A stretch of 41,552 bases of DNA, taken from positions 1 through 41,552 of the forward strand of contig JAHEJB010000009.1 of NCBI GenBank assembly GCA_024639085.1. The letters run 5' to 3'. This document shows positions 23,358-31,795 of the stretch, piece by piece. The stretch's first letter is position 1; every line of letters starts with the position of its first letter. The position numbers and the translations under genes were made by a program. The notes below the pieces were generated by a model, which made no database searches, was not told the DNA's origin, and was given only the letters and a program-made list of their open reading frames with translations. This DNA comes from Rubricoccaceae bacterium (GTDB lineage Bacteria; Bacteroidota; Rhodothermia; Rhodothermales; Rubricoccaceae).

Positions 23358-24272
23358 CTAGGCTTTTGGTTGCTCTGCCGCTTCTTCGGTTGAAGGCTCC
23401 TCGACTGCAGCTTCTGCAGCTGGAGCGTTTTCTGTAGCAGGTGTTTCAGGCGTTGCCTCGACAGCTGGAACGGCCTCAGCGGCCGTGGCCTTTTCCTTGG
23501 CAGCAGCGGCCTTTCGCTCTTCAGCAATTTCAGCCGCTTCGGCCTTGCGGGTTTCGGCTTCCACCTTGGCCGCTTCGCGTTCGATTTCGCCAGCCTTCGA
23601 GCCTTCGCCAATCGCATCGGCGATGACGCGCGTAAAGAGAGCAACCGACTTCATCGCGTCGTCGTTGGCCGGAACCGGGAAATCGACGAGATCGGGGTCG
23701 CAATTCGTGTCGATCAGTGCGATAACCGGGATGTTCAATTTGCGCGCTTCGCTTACAGCGATGTGCTCTCGGCGAATGTCTACGACGAAAAGGGCACCCG
23801 GCAAACGACTCAAGTCTGCTATGCCGCCAAGTACACGTTCCAGCTTCTCGCGCTCGCGACGGCGCATGAGGCGCTCCTTCTTCTTGAGCTGCGCGTTCGT
23901 GCCGTCGGTTTCTTCGCGCTGGATGGTCTCCATGCGGCGGATGCTCTTCCGGATCGTTTGGAAATTGGTGAGCATGCCACCAAGCCAGCGATCTGTGACG
24001 TAAGGCATACCTGCACGCTGCGCTTCTGTGCGAACGACTTCCTGGGCCTGTTTCTTGGTACCGACAAAGAGGATTTTCTTCCCACGGGAAGCAAACCGGC
24101 TGGCCGCGTTAGCGGCTTCGTCCAACAACGCCTGTGTCTGTTTCAGGTCGATGATGTGTATTCCGTTGCGCTCCATAAAGATGTACGACGACATCTTTGG
24201 ATTCCAACGGCTTGTTAGGTGACCGAAGTGGGCACCGGAGCGCAAGAGCTCCTCAATAGCAATGCGAGGCAT
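23358..24272 (-). CDS. rpsB: 30S ribosomal protein S2 with a long Ala/Glu-rich tail
   Basis: A 304-aa S2. The conserved body (residues 1 to about 230) includes '[19 protein letters not shown]', '[18 protein letters not shown]', '[11 protein letters not shown]', '[21 protein letters not shown]' and '[26 protein letters not shown]'. After it comes a ~70-residue charged, Ala/Glu/Pro-rich tail ([19 protein letters not shown] type) that is absent in E. coli and probably disordered. Such tails occur in several Bacteroidota-related groups. S2 binds on the 30S back near S1. First gene of the rpsB-tsf unit. Confidence 0.97.
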   Translation of the reverse strand: MPRIAIEELLRSGAHFGHLTSRWNPKMSSYIFMERNGIHIIDLKQTQALLDEAANAASRFASRGKKILFVGTKKQAQEVVRTEAQRAGMPYVTDRWLGGMLTNFQTIRKSIRRMETIQREETDGTNAQLKKKERLMRRREREKLERVLGGIADLSRLPGALFVVDIRREHIAVSEARKLNIPVIALIDTNCDPDLVDFPVPANDDAMKSVALFTRVIADAIGEGSKAGEIEREAAKVEAETRKAEAAEIAEERKAAAAKEKATAAEAVPAVEATPETPATENAPAAEAAVEEPSTEEAAEQPKA

Positions 24273-24416
24273 AGGGGTATGGGTTTCTGTTGATTCCGCC
24301 CTGGCCGTCTACTGCTACAAACAATCCCGGCGAACCAGGACACACGTCTGAGCATCGAGCCAGGTGTGAGATAGGGCGTTGAACACGAAGCTCGCGGCCC
24401 GATACTGCGAAACGAT

Positions 24417-24812
24417 CTAACGCTTCGAGAACTGGAACTTCTTGCGCGCCTTGGGCTGACCTGGCTTCTTGCGCTCCACCATGCGTGGATCACGTGTCAG
24501 GTAACCGCCATCGCGGAGAGGACCACGAAGCTCTTCGTCGAACTTGAGAAGTGCACGGGCAATGCCAAGCTGGCATGCTTCAGCCTGTCCGGTAAGGCCA
24601 CCGCCTTTTGTGTTCACTATCACGTCGAACTTGTCCCGCGTCTCGGTAGCGTCAAGCGGACCGGTAAGCGCCTTCTGGCGCACCTCGGTCGGGAGATACG
24701 TTTCGAGCGGCTTCTTGTTAATGGTAATCGTGCCGGAGCCTGGGCGCAGATAGACGCGTGCTACGCTGGTCTTGCGGCGGCCTACGGCCTGATACTGTGT
24801 GAGGGTAGCCAT
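24417..24812 (-). CDS. rpsI: 30S ribosomal protein S9
   Basis: A 131-aa S9: 'YQAVGRRKTSVARVYLRPGSGTITINKKPLETYLP' and the C-terminal tail 'MVERKKPGQPKARKKFQFSKR', whose last residues reach the P-site tRNA. The terminal Lys-Arg is intact. It lies 11 nt downstream of rplM in the usual rplM-rpsI pair. Confidence 0.97.
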   Translation of the reverse strand: MATLTQYQAVGRRKTSVARVYLRPGSGTITINKKPLETYLPTEVRQKALTGPLDATETRDKFDVIVNTKGGGLTGQAEACQLGIARALLKFDEELRGPLRDGGYLTRDPRMVERKKPGQPKARKKFQFSKR

Positions 24813-24823
24813 ATAGAGTTGGG

Positions 24824-25267
24824 TTACAGTGCCAGCGGTTGAGGTTGCTGCGCTTCATGTGGATGCTCGGTGCCAGCGTAAACCTTCAGCTTTTTGAGCA
24901 TTTGGCGGCCAAGCCGGTTCTTTGGAAGCATGCCCTTTACGGCGTTCTCAATGATGAACGTTGGCTTCTTCTCGCGGACATCCTTCGGAGTCGTAATAGT
25001 TACGCCGCCCGGGTATCCCGAGTGGCGGAAGTATTCCTTGTCTGTCTCCTTGGCACCCGTGAAACGGGCCTTCTCAGCATTGACAACTACGACAAAGTCG
25101 CCGGTATCGATGTGAGGCGTGTAGGCTGGCTTATGCTTGCCGCGAAGAACAGCAGCAACTTGCGACGCGAGCCGCCCGACTACCTGATTCTCCGCATCTA
25201 CGATGTGCCACGCTTGATCGACTTCGCCGACCTTTGCGCTGTACGTCTTGAATGAGTTGTGATCCAT
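24824..25267 (-). CDS. rplM: 50S ribosomal protein L13
   Basis: A 147-aa L13 from ATG 25267 ([12 protein letters not shown]); the track adds 12 upstream residues with no homology. The conserved parts are '[47 protein letters not shown]' and '[34 protein letters not shown]'. It is first gene of the leftward ribosomal block and is transcribed away from the sigma-factor gene. Confidence 0.97.
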   Translation of the reverse strand: MDHNSFKTYSAKVGEVDQAWHIVDAENQVVGRLASQVAAVLRGKHKPAYTPHIDTGDFVVVVNAEKARFTGAKETDKEYFRHSGYPGGVTITTPKDVREKKPTFIIENAVKGMLPKNRLGRQMLKKLKVYAGTEHPHEAQQPQPLAL

Positions 25268-25588
25268 GGGAATGGGATAGATCCGGAGGCAAGAACCGAT
25301 CAATCGAGAGCTCTGTCTCCGTAGTCAATAACGCGCGGCCCAACGTGCTGAAAGACTTGGCCGTGCACCTCGCCATGAACGGCGTGGGTAGAGCTTCAAA
25401 AGGTACGGAGCGCTGGTGAAGCAGGCAACGACGCGATCTTCACAAAGCACGTTGTGTCGTGCTGGTTCAACGATTCCTTACGCAAATATGGCATTTTGTA
25501 CGCACGAACCGTTGTATATCGTTGCAGGTCTATCTTCGGCGTCTAGGGTCATGGTTCGCAATTCACCCCACCGCACGCGTCCATCATC
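25268..25588. promoter_or_regulatory. Divergent promoter region between rplM and the sigma-factor gene
   Basis: This 321-bp gap separates two divergently transcribed genes and must hold both promoters and the rplM 5' leader. On the minus strand a CATATTTGCG element near 25485-25495 is one base off the Bacteroidota -7 consensus (TAnnTTTG), but I see no matching TTG at the right distance. Nothing else is recognisable. Confidence 0.3.
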
Positions 25589-26278
25589 ATGAAAACCGAA
25601 TACACGGAACGGTTAAATGCGCTGGCCTCGCGCCTGCCTTTCCGTGTGAGTGATGTACATGCTGTCAATGATATCTTTCGTCGGTGGCATGGTGAGCGTG
25701 GAATGGAGGATCTGGATACGCTGGAGCTTTGGGTCTATTGCCGCACGCAGTTCTACGTATTGGGCAAGCTGGTTCGAGATACGCGGGCGACGTCAAACGA
25801 TTTCGATAAGCTGTCTTCTGTTGTTTTCAACAAAGTGCGAACGGGCATGGAGACCGTTAGAGAGCCAGATCGTTTTGCCAATTGGGTGAACGTAGTCTGC
25901 CGTAATGCCTACGTAAACGAGAGGAAGAAAGAGCGGCCTCACGACGAACTGAATGAGGAAACGTTGCGAGATGAAACCGCGCCGCTTCTTTCGGACGTAG
26001 ATCGATCCAAGATCTTGCGAGTCGTTGAGCGGGCAATTGACAGACTGCCTCCGTCGCTCTCTGGCGTTGCCCGAATGAGACTTCTTGAAGGCAAGGAATA
26101 CCAGCACATTGTCGACGTAACAGGTCTTCCTATAGCGAGTGTGCGCACGTACACGGCAAAGGCATTGGCTCGATTGCGCGAAGACTCCGAAGTCCGCGAG
26201 ATCGCACGAGACATTATTCCTGGTCTATTTAGTACGATTAACGAAGCCGAAAAGCACACGGAGGAGCTAGAACCATGA
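25589..26278 (+). CDS. ECF-like sigma-70 family RNA polymerase sigma factor
   Basis: A 229-aa protein with the two-domain group 4 layout. Sigma-2 spans about residues 45-115 ('YCRTQFYVLGKLVRDTRATSNDFDKLSSVVFNKV', ending 'FANWVNVVCRNAYVNERKKER'). An acidic linker follows, and sigma-4 is about residues 145-200 ('ERAIDRLPPSLSGVARMRLLEGKEYQHIVDVTGLPIASVRTYTAKALARLRE', a helix-turn-helix that reads the -35). The ~50-residue N-terminal extension is longer than in typical ECF factors. The membrane protein encoded next is the probable anti-sigma partner, so this factor likely responds to an envelope signal. Subgroup not assigned. Confidence 0.88.
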   Translation: MKTEYTERLNALASRLPFRVSDVHAVNDIFRRWHGERGMEDLDTLELWVYCRTQFYVLGKLVRDTRATSNDFDKLSSVVFNKVRTGMETVREPDRFANWVNVVCRNAYVNERKKERPHDELNEETLRDETAPLLSDVDRSKILRVVERAIDRLPPSLSGVARMRLLEGKEYQHIVDVTGLPIASVRTYTAKALARLREDSEVREIARDIIPGLFSTINEAEKHTEELEP

Positions 26279-26384
26279 GCACCGTCAATTCACATTTCCT
26301 GTTGGTTACGTTTTTTCGTGAGAACGGTCTAGATGGCTGTTAGTCCCCCGTAGCGTACTGCGCCGGTTACAGGCGCCAATTCTC

Positions 26385-27152
26385 ATGTTGTCCATCCAAG
26401 AAAAAATCGTGCTCTACGCCGAACTGCCCGAATCCGAACGAGCAGAAGTAGAGCAATACATTCTCGAGAATCCTGAACTGGAAACGCTTTTTGAGGAGTC
26501 AAAAGCGCTCCATGCTTTGCTTGATTCAGCCCAGAGGGAGACCGAGATTGAGCCTGCTCTTCAGCGGCTTACCGCAACGGCTGAGGACCCGATCGCACGT
26601 TTTGAGAGACTGACGGCGAAGTCGGCCGTACATGCACCAGACCGAGAAGCGATTGCACGTCAACAGGGTATGCGACTCCTCCGTCCTGTTCGGTTGGCCC
26701 TGGCGGCTTGTGTGGCCTTTGTCGCGATCTATGGTGCTCTCGCAATTCTCAGCTGGCAGCTTCAGTCTGATCGTGCACAGCAGGTTGGCCTGCACAACAC
26801 GGGCGAAGCGTTTGAAGAGATGACCTTCCGCGGCACTGCCGATCCGTCTATTGCAGATGATCTGGACGAAGCGCTGGAGCTACTCGATCAAGCCCGTTCT
26901 TCAACGCTTGGCCTGTTTCCGACATACGACGGGGAACAACTGGATACCGCCGCCGAAATAGCCGAGCGGATAGCCACGAATGTTGCTCAGTCCACGATGA
27001 AGCGAACTCGCGCCAATTACATTCTCGGCAAGATCCGGATGTACCAGGGCCATGACGAAGAAGCTGCCCAAGCGCTACAAGTTGTTGTCGACAATCAGGG
27101 AGAAGGCGCCGAGGATGCGCGCAGGCTGATTGACCTGCTCAACTCGCAGTAG
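26385..27152 (+). CDS. Presumed anti-sigma factor, single-span membrane protein with helical repeat C-terminus
   Basis: A 255-aa protein starting MLSIQEKIVLYAELPESERAEVEQYI, like the short N-terminal helix bundle of many anti-sigma factors but without a zinc-binding His-Cys-Cys motif. One membrane segment lies at about residues 104-126 (VRLALAACVAFVAIYGALAIL). The periplasmic part ends with paired helices ('TRANYILGKIRMYQGHDEEAAQALQVVVDNQGEGAEDARRLIDLL') in a tetratricopeptide-like pattern. Position 106 nt after the sigma gene, same strand, and the topology support the role; no direct anti-sigma family match is claimed. Confidence 0.65.
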   Translation: MLSIQEKIVLYAELPESERAEVEQYILENPELETLFEESKALHALLDSAQRETEIEPALQRLTATAEDPIARFERLTAKSAVHAPDREAIARQQGMRLLRPVRLALAACVAFVAIYGALAILSWQLQSDRAQQVGLHNTGEAFEEMTFRGTADPSIADDLDEALELLDQARSSTLGLFPTYDGEQLDTAAEIAERIATNVAQSTMKRTRANYILGKIRMYQGHDEEAAQALQVVVDNQGEGAEDARRLIDLLNSQ

Positions 27153-27161
27153 CTAAAGGCA

Positions 27162-27551
27162 TCAAACCGTCCCGCAAGAAGGCAGCGACCTAGCGGGATC
27201 TTCGCATCTAGAATAGCGAAGTGGTTCGCGGTGATTCGGCATACTAGCCAATACAAGGGAGTCTTCTGTCAGCTTCAATAAGGCTGGGCGTAGTTCATCG
27301 CCCAGGATGTCTCTCAGAACGAGAATGTTGCTGTCAAGTCGCCAGTTGTATCGATAGAGGGTGTCAATGTGATTGTCGAATACAATTTGAGTCGAATCGA
27401 TGAAGGCTGTACTGTAGAGGTCCCAGGCACCCGTAGTCCAGTCGCCTGTTAGGTCGGCAGGATCAGCCACTTGGCCAAGTGGCTGTTGTTCTCGATCACT
27501 AGCACAGCCACTGACAGCTACAACTGCAAGGAGCGCGCTCCGGCAACCCAT
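27162..27551 (-). CDS. Small lipoprotein of unknown function
   Basis: A 129-aa protein with a short signal and lipobox (VAVSGCAS). The mature part begins 'LGQVADPADLTGDWTTGAWDLYS' and has alternating strands ('TQIVFDNHIDTLYRYNWRLDSNILVLRD'), like the small lipocalin-type or DUF-class 'G-x-W' beta-barrel lipoproteins common in Bacteroidota. Two cysteines close to the C-terminus (CEDPARSLPSC) could form a disulfide. It is convergent with the anti-sigma gene (9-nt gap) and lies 24 nt downstream of dnaN. Function unknown. Confidence 0.75.
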   Translation of the reverse strand: MGCRSALLAVVAVSGCASDREQQPLGQVADPADLTGDWTTGAWDLYSTAFIDSTQIVFDNHIDTLYRYNWRLDSNILVLRDILGDELRPALLKLTEDSLVLASMPNHREPLRYSRCEDPARSLPSCGTV

Positions 27552-27575
27552 GCTACTCTACCTATCGATTGTTTC

Positions 27576-28715
27576 CTAAGCGTAGGTGTTCAGCATCACG
27601 GGCATGATGAGCATAAGCATCTCTTCACCGTCCTTCTGGTTGGCCGGCGTAACGACGCCGGCTCTGTTTGGCGATGAGAATTCAAACACGACGTCCTCAG
27701 CGTCCACGTTAGATAGCACTTCGGTGAGGTAAACCGAATTGAAGCCGATCTCCATGGGCTCGGCCTGGTACTCGCACAGAACGCGCTCGCGGGCTTCGCT
27801 GGCACGCTCAAGGTCTTCGGCAGAAATAGTCAGTTCGTCCGGTTGCAAACTCAAGCGAACCTGATGCGTCATACTCGATGAATAGAGCGCAACGCGCTTC
27901 ACGGCAGCCAGCATGGCGTCGCGACTGATCGTGAGTGTACGGTCGTTCTCAACCGGGATGACGGCTTCGTAGTTCGGATAGGCTTCGTCGATCATTCGAC
28001 CGAGGACGCGGGTCACGCCAAAGTCGAACTCTACATATCCGCTTCCGACACGAAGCGAGCAAGAGGTCTCATCCTCGGTCATAGCGCGCGCAGCTAGGTT
28101 TATCGCTTTGTCCGGGGCAACGAATTCCAGCGGAGCCGACGACTTGATGCCGTCCATCTGCAGCTTTACGAGGCGATGCCCATCCGTGGCAACGGCGCGT
28201 GTGTTCTGCGTGCCGACCTGAAAGAAAACGCCCATCATGGCAGGGCGGTGCGCATCCTTGCTGACGGCGAACGAACTCTTGTCAATTGCGCGCTTGATAG
28301 CTGCGGCAGTCGTCTCAATGGTCTGCGCTTCTTCGAGGCTGGGTAACGCAGGGAAGTCGCTGCCATCGTGGCCCACCATCTTGTAGCGCCCCTGATCTGT
28401 TGTCAGCTCCACATTGTGCTCTGCATCCGATGTAAACGTGATCGGCAAATCGGGGAGCGCACGCAGCGTATCGAGAAGTCGTTTGGCCGGAACGGCAATC
28501 CGACTCTTGGCATCCGTCCCGTTGCTTTCAAACGCAACGGTAAGCTTTTGTATGATTGAGATCTCCAGGTCGGTGGCTGTTAGCATCAATGCGTCGTCGC
28601 CATCGCGCTCAAAAAGGATGCTCTCCAGGATAGGAAGCGTGCTCTTGTTCGGGACGGCACCGCCAACAGTGGTAAGGGCCTTGAGCAGCTCGGCGCTCGA
28701 TACAGTGAATTTCAT
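27576..28715 (-). CDS. dnaN: DNA polymerase III beta subunit (sliding clamp)
   Basis: A 379-aa clamp protein with three similar domains. Typical segments are 'VPNKSTLPILESILFE', 'IAVPAKRLLDTLRALPD', 'TDGHRLVKLQMDG', 'RVLGRMIDEAYPNYEAVIP' and the C-terminal 'EEMLMLIMPVML', which ends the hydrophobic pocket that binds client motifs. It lies 62 nt downstream of dnaA, as in most bacteria. An adjacent oriC fits this arrangement. Confidence 0.97.
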   Translation of the reverse strand: MKFTVSSAELLKALTTVGGAVPNKSTLPILESILFERDGDDALMLTATDLEISIIQKLTVAFESNGTDAKSRIAVPAKRLLDTLRALPDLPITFTSDAEHNVELTTDQGRYKMVGHDGSDFPALPSLEEAQTIETTAAAIKRAIDKSSFAVSKDAHRPAMMGVFFQVGTQNTRAVATDGHRLVKLQMDGIKSSAPLEFVAPDKAINLAARAMTEDETSCSLRVGSGYVEFDFGVTRVLGRMIDEAYPNYEAVIPVENDRTLTISRDAMLAAVKRVALYSSSMTHQVRLSLQPDELTISAEDLERASEARERVLCEYQAEPMEIGFNSVYLTEVLSNVDAEDVVFEFSSPNRAGVVTPANQKDGEEMLMLIMPVMLNTYA

Positions 28716-28777
28716 GTCAGGGAAGGACGCTTGGAGTCGTCAATAAGAATATGTGCTAAACGTTAGTTCGCACGATG

Positions 28778-30325
28778 CTATCGCGTGTGGAGTTCCAGCT
28801 TCTTGCGAATGCCCTCGACCATCTCGCGATAGGAGGGATCTGTGTCATATTGGTCTTCTACACTTTGCACGGCGTGAATCACCGTGGAGTGGTCCCGTCC
28901 GCCGAAGTGAAGTCCGATAGTCTTGAGCGAGTGGTTGGTGAGTTGCTTCGAAAAAAACATCGCCACCTGCCTCGCCTGAACGACCTCGCGTTTACGAGTC
29001 CGGGCACGAACGAGGTCTTCTGGAATCTTGAGGAAGTCGCAGGCAATGCGCTGGATTTCTTCGACAGTCAAACTGACACCAGCCTCAACGATCAGATCGC
29101 GCAAGACCTCACGGGACATGCTCAGATCAATTTCTCCACCGTGTAGGGCTGCATGTGCCTGAAGTCGGATTAGCGCGCCTTCCAACTCGCGGATATTGCT
29201 CTTCACATGCGTCGCGATGTAATCGAGCACATCTGGATGAACCTGCGTGCCGGTTTCTTCAGCTAGGCGCCGGAGAATGGCGATGCGGGTTTCGAGCTCC
29301 GGCATCTGCACATCCGCAGACAGACCACACTGGAAACGACTCAGCAAACGCTCCTCGATTCCCGCGATGTCCTTCGGTGGACGATCCGCCGACAAGATGA
29401 TTTGCTTGCCAGCCTGCTGCAACGCATTGAAGACGTGAAAAAATTCCTCTTGCGTTTTCTCCTTTCCGCCAAAGAACTGCACGTCGTCCACGATCAGCAG
29501 GTCGATGTTTCGGTACTTCAGGGAGAAGTCTCCGGCCGAATTCGACTTGATGGAGCGGACGAAGTCGCTCGTGAAGCGCTCGCTGGACACATAGGCAATC
29601 GACCTGGCTGTGCCATTCTCCAGCGCGTAATTACCGATGGCCTGAATAAGGTGGGTTTTCCCAAGACCAACACCACCGTAAATGAGGAAGGGATTGAAGG
29701 CCGTCGCCCCTGGGTTCTGTGCAATCGCCCAGGCGGCGCTTCTCGCGAGTCGGTTGCAGTCACCTTCGATAAAGCGCTCGAACGTATACGTGTTGTTGAG
29801 ATTCAGAGGTATTTCTTGCTGCTGAATCCCGGGGATAGCGTGAGGATTGGCATCGTATGGGAGCGACCCCGGAATCGGAAACCCGTTTGGTTGCCCGCCG
29901 CGTTGTGGCGGCGCGTAGTTCGATGATCCGAATTGGCCGGGCAAACCCGTCACCGAAAGCCGCGATGTATCCATTGTTGGCTGACCGCCAGCAGGATCGC
30001 GCGCTGGCAATTGCATAGAGCCTCCGCCTACACGAATACCATCAAATTCAGAATCATCTTTTTCAATAACGATGTCGTAGAAGAGCCTGCCACTTGGCCC
30101 GAGCACCTTCGTTATCGTCTTGCGGAGGAGGCCGTGATAGTGCTCCTCAAGCCATTCGTAATAGAAGCGACTTGGAAGCTGAACCGTTAGCTTCGACTCA
30201 TCGTCTTCCTGGTCTAAAGCGACCGCTCGCAGAGGTTCAAACCAAGTCCTAAAACTCTGGCGGCTGATGTTGTCCCGAATGATGTCGAGACACTCGTTCC
30301 AGACCGCTTCTGGTGGGCGGGTCAT
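28778..30325 (-). CDS. dnaA: Chromosomal replication initiator DnaA
   Basis: A 515-aa protein from ATG 30325 (MTRPPEAVWNECL); the 20 track residues before it are unlike the family. Domain I covers about residues 1-90 (SFRTWFEPLRAVAL). A long Gly/Pro/Gln-rich domain II linker runs to about 175, longer than in E. coli. Domain III has Walker A 'GGVGLGKTHLI', Walker B 'IDLLIVDDVQFF' and sensor 'ERLLSRFQCGLSADV'. Domain IV ends 'GGRDHSTVIHAVQSVE', the DnaA-box reading helix-turn-helix. It binds the boxes just upstream and opens oriC. Its leftward direction away from 30.4 kb matches other left-side genes. Confidence 0.97.
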   Translation of the reverse strand: MTRPPEAVWNECLDIIRDNISRQSFRTWFEPLRAVALDQEDDESKLTVQLPSRFYYEWLEEHYHGLLRKTITKVLGPSGRLFYDIVIEKDDSEFDGIRVGGGSMQLPARDPAGGQPTMDTSRLSVTGLPGQFGSSNYAPPQRGGQPNGFPIPGSLPYDANPHAIPGIQQQEIPLNLNNTYTFERFIEGDCNRLARSAAWAIAQNPGATAFNPFLIYGGVGLGKTHLIQAIGNYALENGTARSIAYVSSERFTSDFVRSIKSNSAGDFSLKYRNIDLLIVDDVQFFGGKEKTQEEFFHVFNALQQAGKQIILSADRPPKDIAGIEERLLSRFQCGLSADVQMPELETRIAILRRLAEETGTQVHPDVLDYIATHVKSNIRELEGALIRLQAHAALHGGEIDLSMSREVLRDLIVEAGVSLTVEEIQRIACDFLKIPEDLVRARTRKREVVQARQVAMFFSKQLTNHSLKTIGLHFGGRDHSTVIHAVQSVEDQYDTDPSYREMVEGIRKKLELHTR

Positions 30326-30385
30326 GGGCAGGTGGCAGGGGCAAAAAGAAGCGAGGAGGTCTACGAAGAGACGCCCTGAGCCCAA

Positions 30386-30670
30386 AAATGAAAAATCGAT
30401 TACCGCCGATTATTCACCAAGTTGTCCACATTCACGCGTGAAACATTGGATGAATAGGAAGAATGTTGGCCCCAAACGGCACCGACATTCCGACTTCTCT
30501 ATCCACGTGTTGTCCACAGCATTGAAAACTGAAGAAAATGCTTGTGTTAAAAGGGACTAGGCTTAAGAAGGTGGTAGAAATTGCACAATTGCAAATCACC
30601 ACCGAGGGCGAAAGAAAGGCAATGCGCGCCGCTCCAAAACTCTAAGCACCAACTTGTCCACACCTTGTGA
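30386..30670. other. Probable chromosomal replication origin (oriC)
   Basis: Upstream of dnaA lie three exact TTGTCCACA DnaA boxes on the plus strand at 30422-30430, 30510-30518 and 30654-30662. Close variants are TTATTCACC at 30410-30418 and CTATCCACG at 30499-30507. Between boxes, 30520-30600 is A/T-rich (runs such as GAAAACTGAAGAAAAT and TTGCACAATTGCAAAT) and may be the unwinding element. Core genes diverge from this spot. The rest of the dnaA-yceD gap to 30925 shows no gene. Confidence 0.8.
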
Positions 30671-30925
30671 ACATCCCGCTTTGGTACCGTTGGACGTCGC
30701 GTTGAGCCCGTTGTCGGAGGTCAACGACCTTGCCGACGCTCAGATGGTAACAACTACGTAACAGAGGATCAAGGCGACCGGACCGTGAATTTCCAACATC
30801 GTGTGCAGACCCTCCAAAGCCTTGCTGTAGAGCCGATTCGCGACGTAGTTTTGCATCGATTTTTTTGGCAGTTCCTTGACCTCTCCGCACTACTGATCCG
30901 ACGGGCCTGGAATGCTTCTCCCACC

Positions 30926-31423
30926 ATGCTCAGCGTAGACCTCTCACCACTCGACGAAGGCGCTCACGAACTTACGTTCAGCCCGACCGCCGAGGACATC
31001 GGGCTCGACCCGGATGTCTTTAGCAAGATCGCTCTTGACCTTCGACTCGACGTTGCCGAGCGGCGCGTGTTGGCGTCGCTTGATGTTCGCGCCGTTGCCA
31101 CTCTCGAATGCGACCGAACGCTGGTCATGTATCAGCAGCCAGTCCGTGGAGATCATTCGGTGCTCTTTCTTCCTTCAGAACAGATTTCTCCTGACTCTGA
31201 AGACGACACCCTTCAGCTCCTCCCCGAAACGGAATCGGAACTCGACCTGACCGATGCAGTACGGGAGACGCTCATGCTCTCACTTCCGCTTCGACGTGTT
31301 GCGCCTGAAGCCGAAGACGCGGAGATCACAACCTTCTTCGGAGAGCAGGAGATGCTTGATGGCACACCCGTTGATGATCGGTGGGACGCCTTGCGGAAAC
31401 TTCGACACGACAATTCTGAATGA
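30926..31423 (+). CDS. YceD-family (DUF177) protein, rpmF partner
   Basis: A 165-aa protein from ATG 30926 (MLSVDLSPLDEGAHE); the 47 residues before it in the track are non-conserved. The family pattern is visible: 'LDLRLDVAERRVLASLDVRAVATLECDRTLVMYQQPV' with the single Cys of the typical Cys-containing strand, then an acidic stretch and 'LDLTDAVRETLMLSLPLRRVAPE'. Family members sit next to rpmF and are tied to 23S rRNA processing or ribosome assembly in other bacteria. The biochemical role here is inferred. rpmF follows 39 nt later. Confidence 0.88.
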   Translation: MLSVDLSPLDEGAHELTFSPTAEDIGLDPDVFSKIALDLRLDVAERRVLASLDVRAVATLECDRTLVMYQQPVRGDHSVLFLPSEQISPDSEDDTLQLLPETESELDLTDAVRETLMLSLPLRRVAPEAEDAEITTFFGEQEMLDGTPVDDRWDALRKLRHDNSE

Positions 31424-31462
31424 TTCATTGCCGGCAGGCACTGACTGAACCCAACCCCAGTT

Positions 31463-31651
31463 ATGGCACACCCCAAACGCAGACACTCAAAAGCACGCAC
31501 GGCCACACGTCGCTCGCAGTACAAAGTGCGCACGCTACCTACAACACATGCGTGTTCAAACTGTGGCAGCGAGAAGCTGCTTCATCGTGCGTGCCCGACG
31601 TGCGGACATTATCGTGGCCGTGCCGTTGTAGAGCGCCCGGATTACGTATAG
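31463..31651 (+). CDS. rpmF: 50S ribosomal protein L32
   Basis: A 62-aa L32: 'MAHPKRRHSKARTATRRSQYK', then 'THACSNCGSEKLLHRACPTCGHYRGRAVV'. Four cysteines in two Cys-x2-Cys pairs form the zinc ribbon, so this is the zinc-bound form. Position between the YceD gene and plsX is standard. After it, 31733-31756 can form a 7-bp hairpin (GGCTTCA/TGAAGCC) without a T-run, perhaps a weak attenuator before plsX. Confidence 0.97.
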   Translation: MAHPKRRHSKARTATRRSQYKVRTLPTTHACSNCGSEKLLHRACPTCGHYRGRAVVERPDYV

Positions 31652-31795
31652 GTGAACCTATTGGCAAGGTGGCTGACTCGGTTCTTTGTGTACCGGCTCA
31701 GTATCTTCCCAACGTCTGTCACCCAGGCGGATGGCTTCAGGCCTAACGTTGAAGCCGAGTTAGACTAAACAGCTTCACCCAAGGAACGTCCGCCT

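Noticed and set aside
24273-24416. 144-bp gap upstream of rpsB as an S2-binding leader RNA
   Set aside because: Such leaders are known in other groups, but I could not identify the conserved structure here by eye.
31733-31756. Hairpin after rpmF as a terminator
   Set aside because: The stem is only 7 bp with no T-run, and plsX follows closely; at most a weak attenuator, so not listed as a feature.
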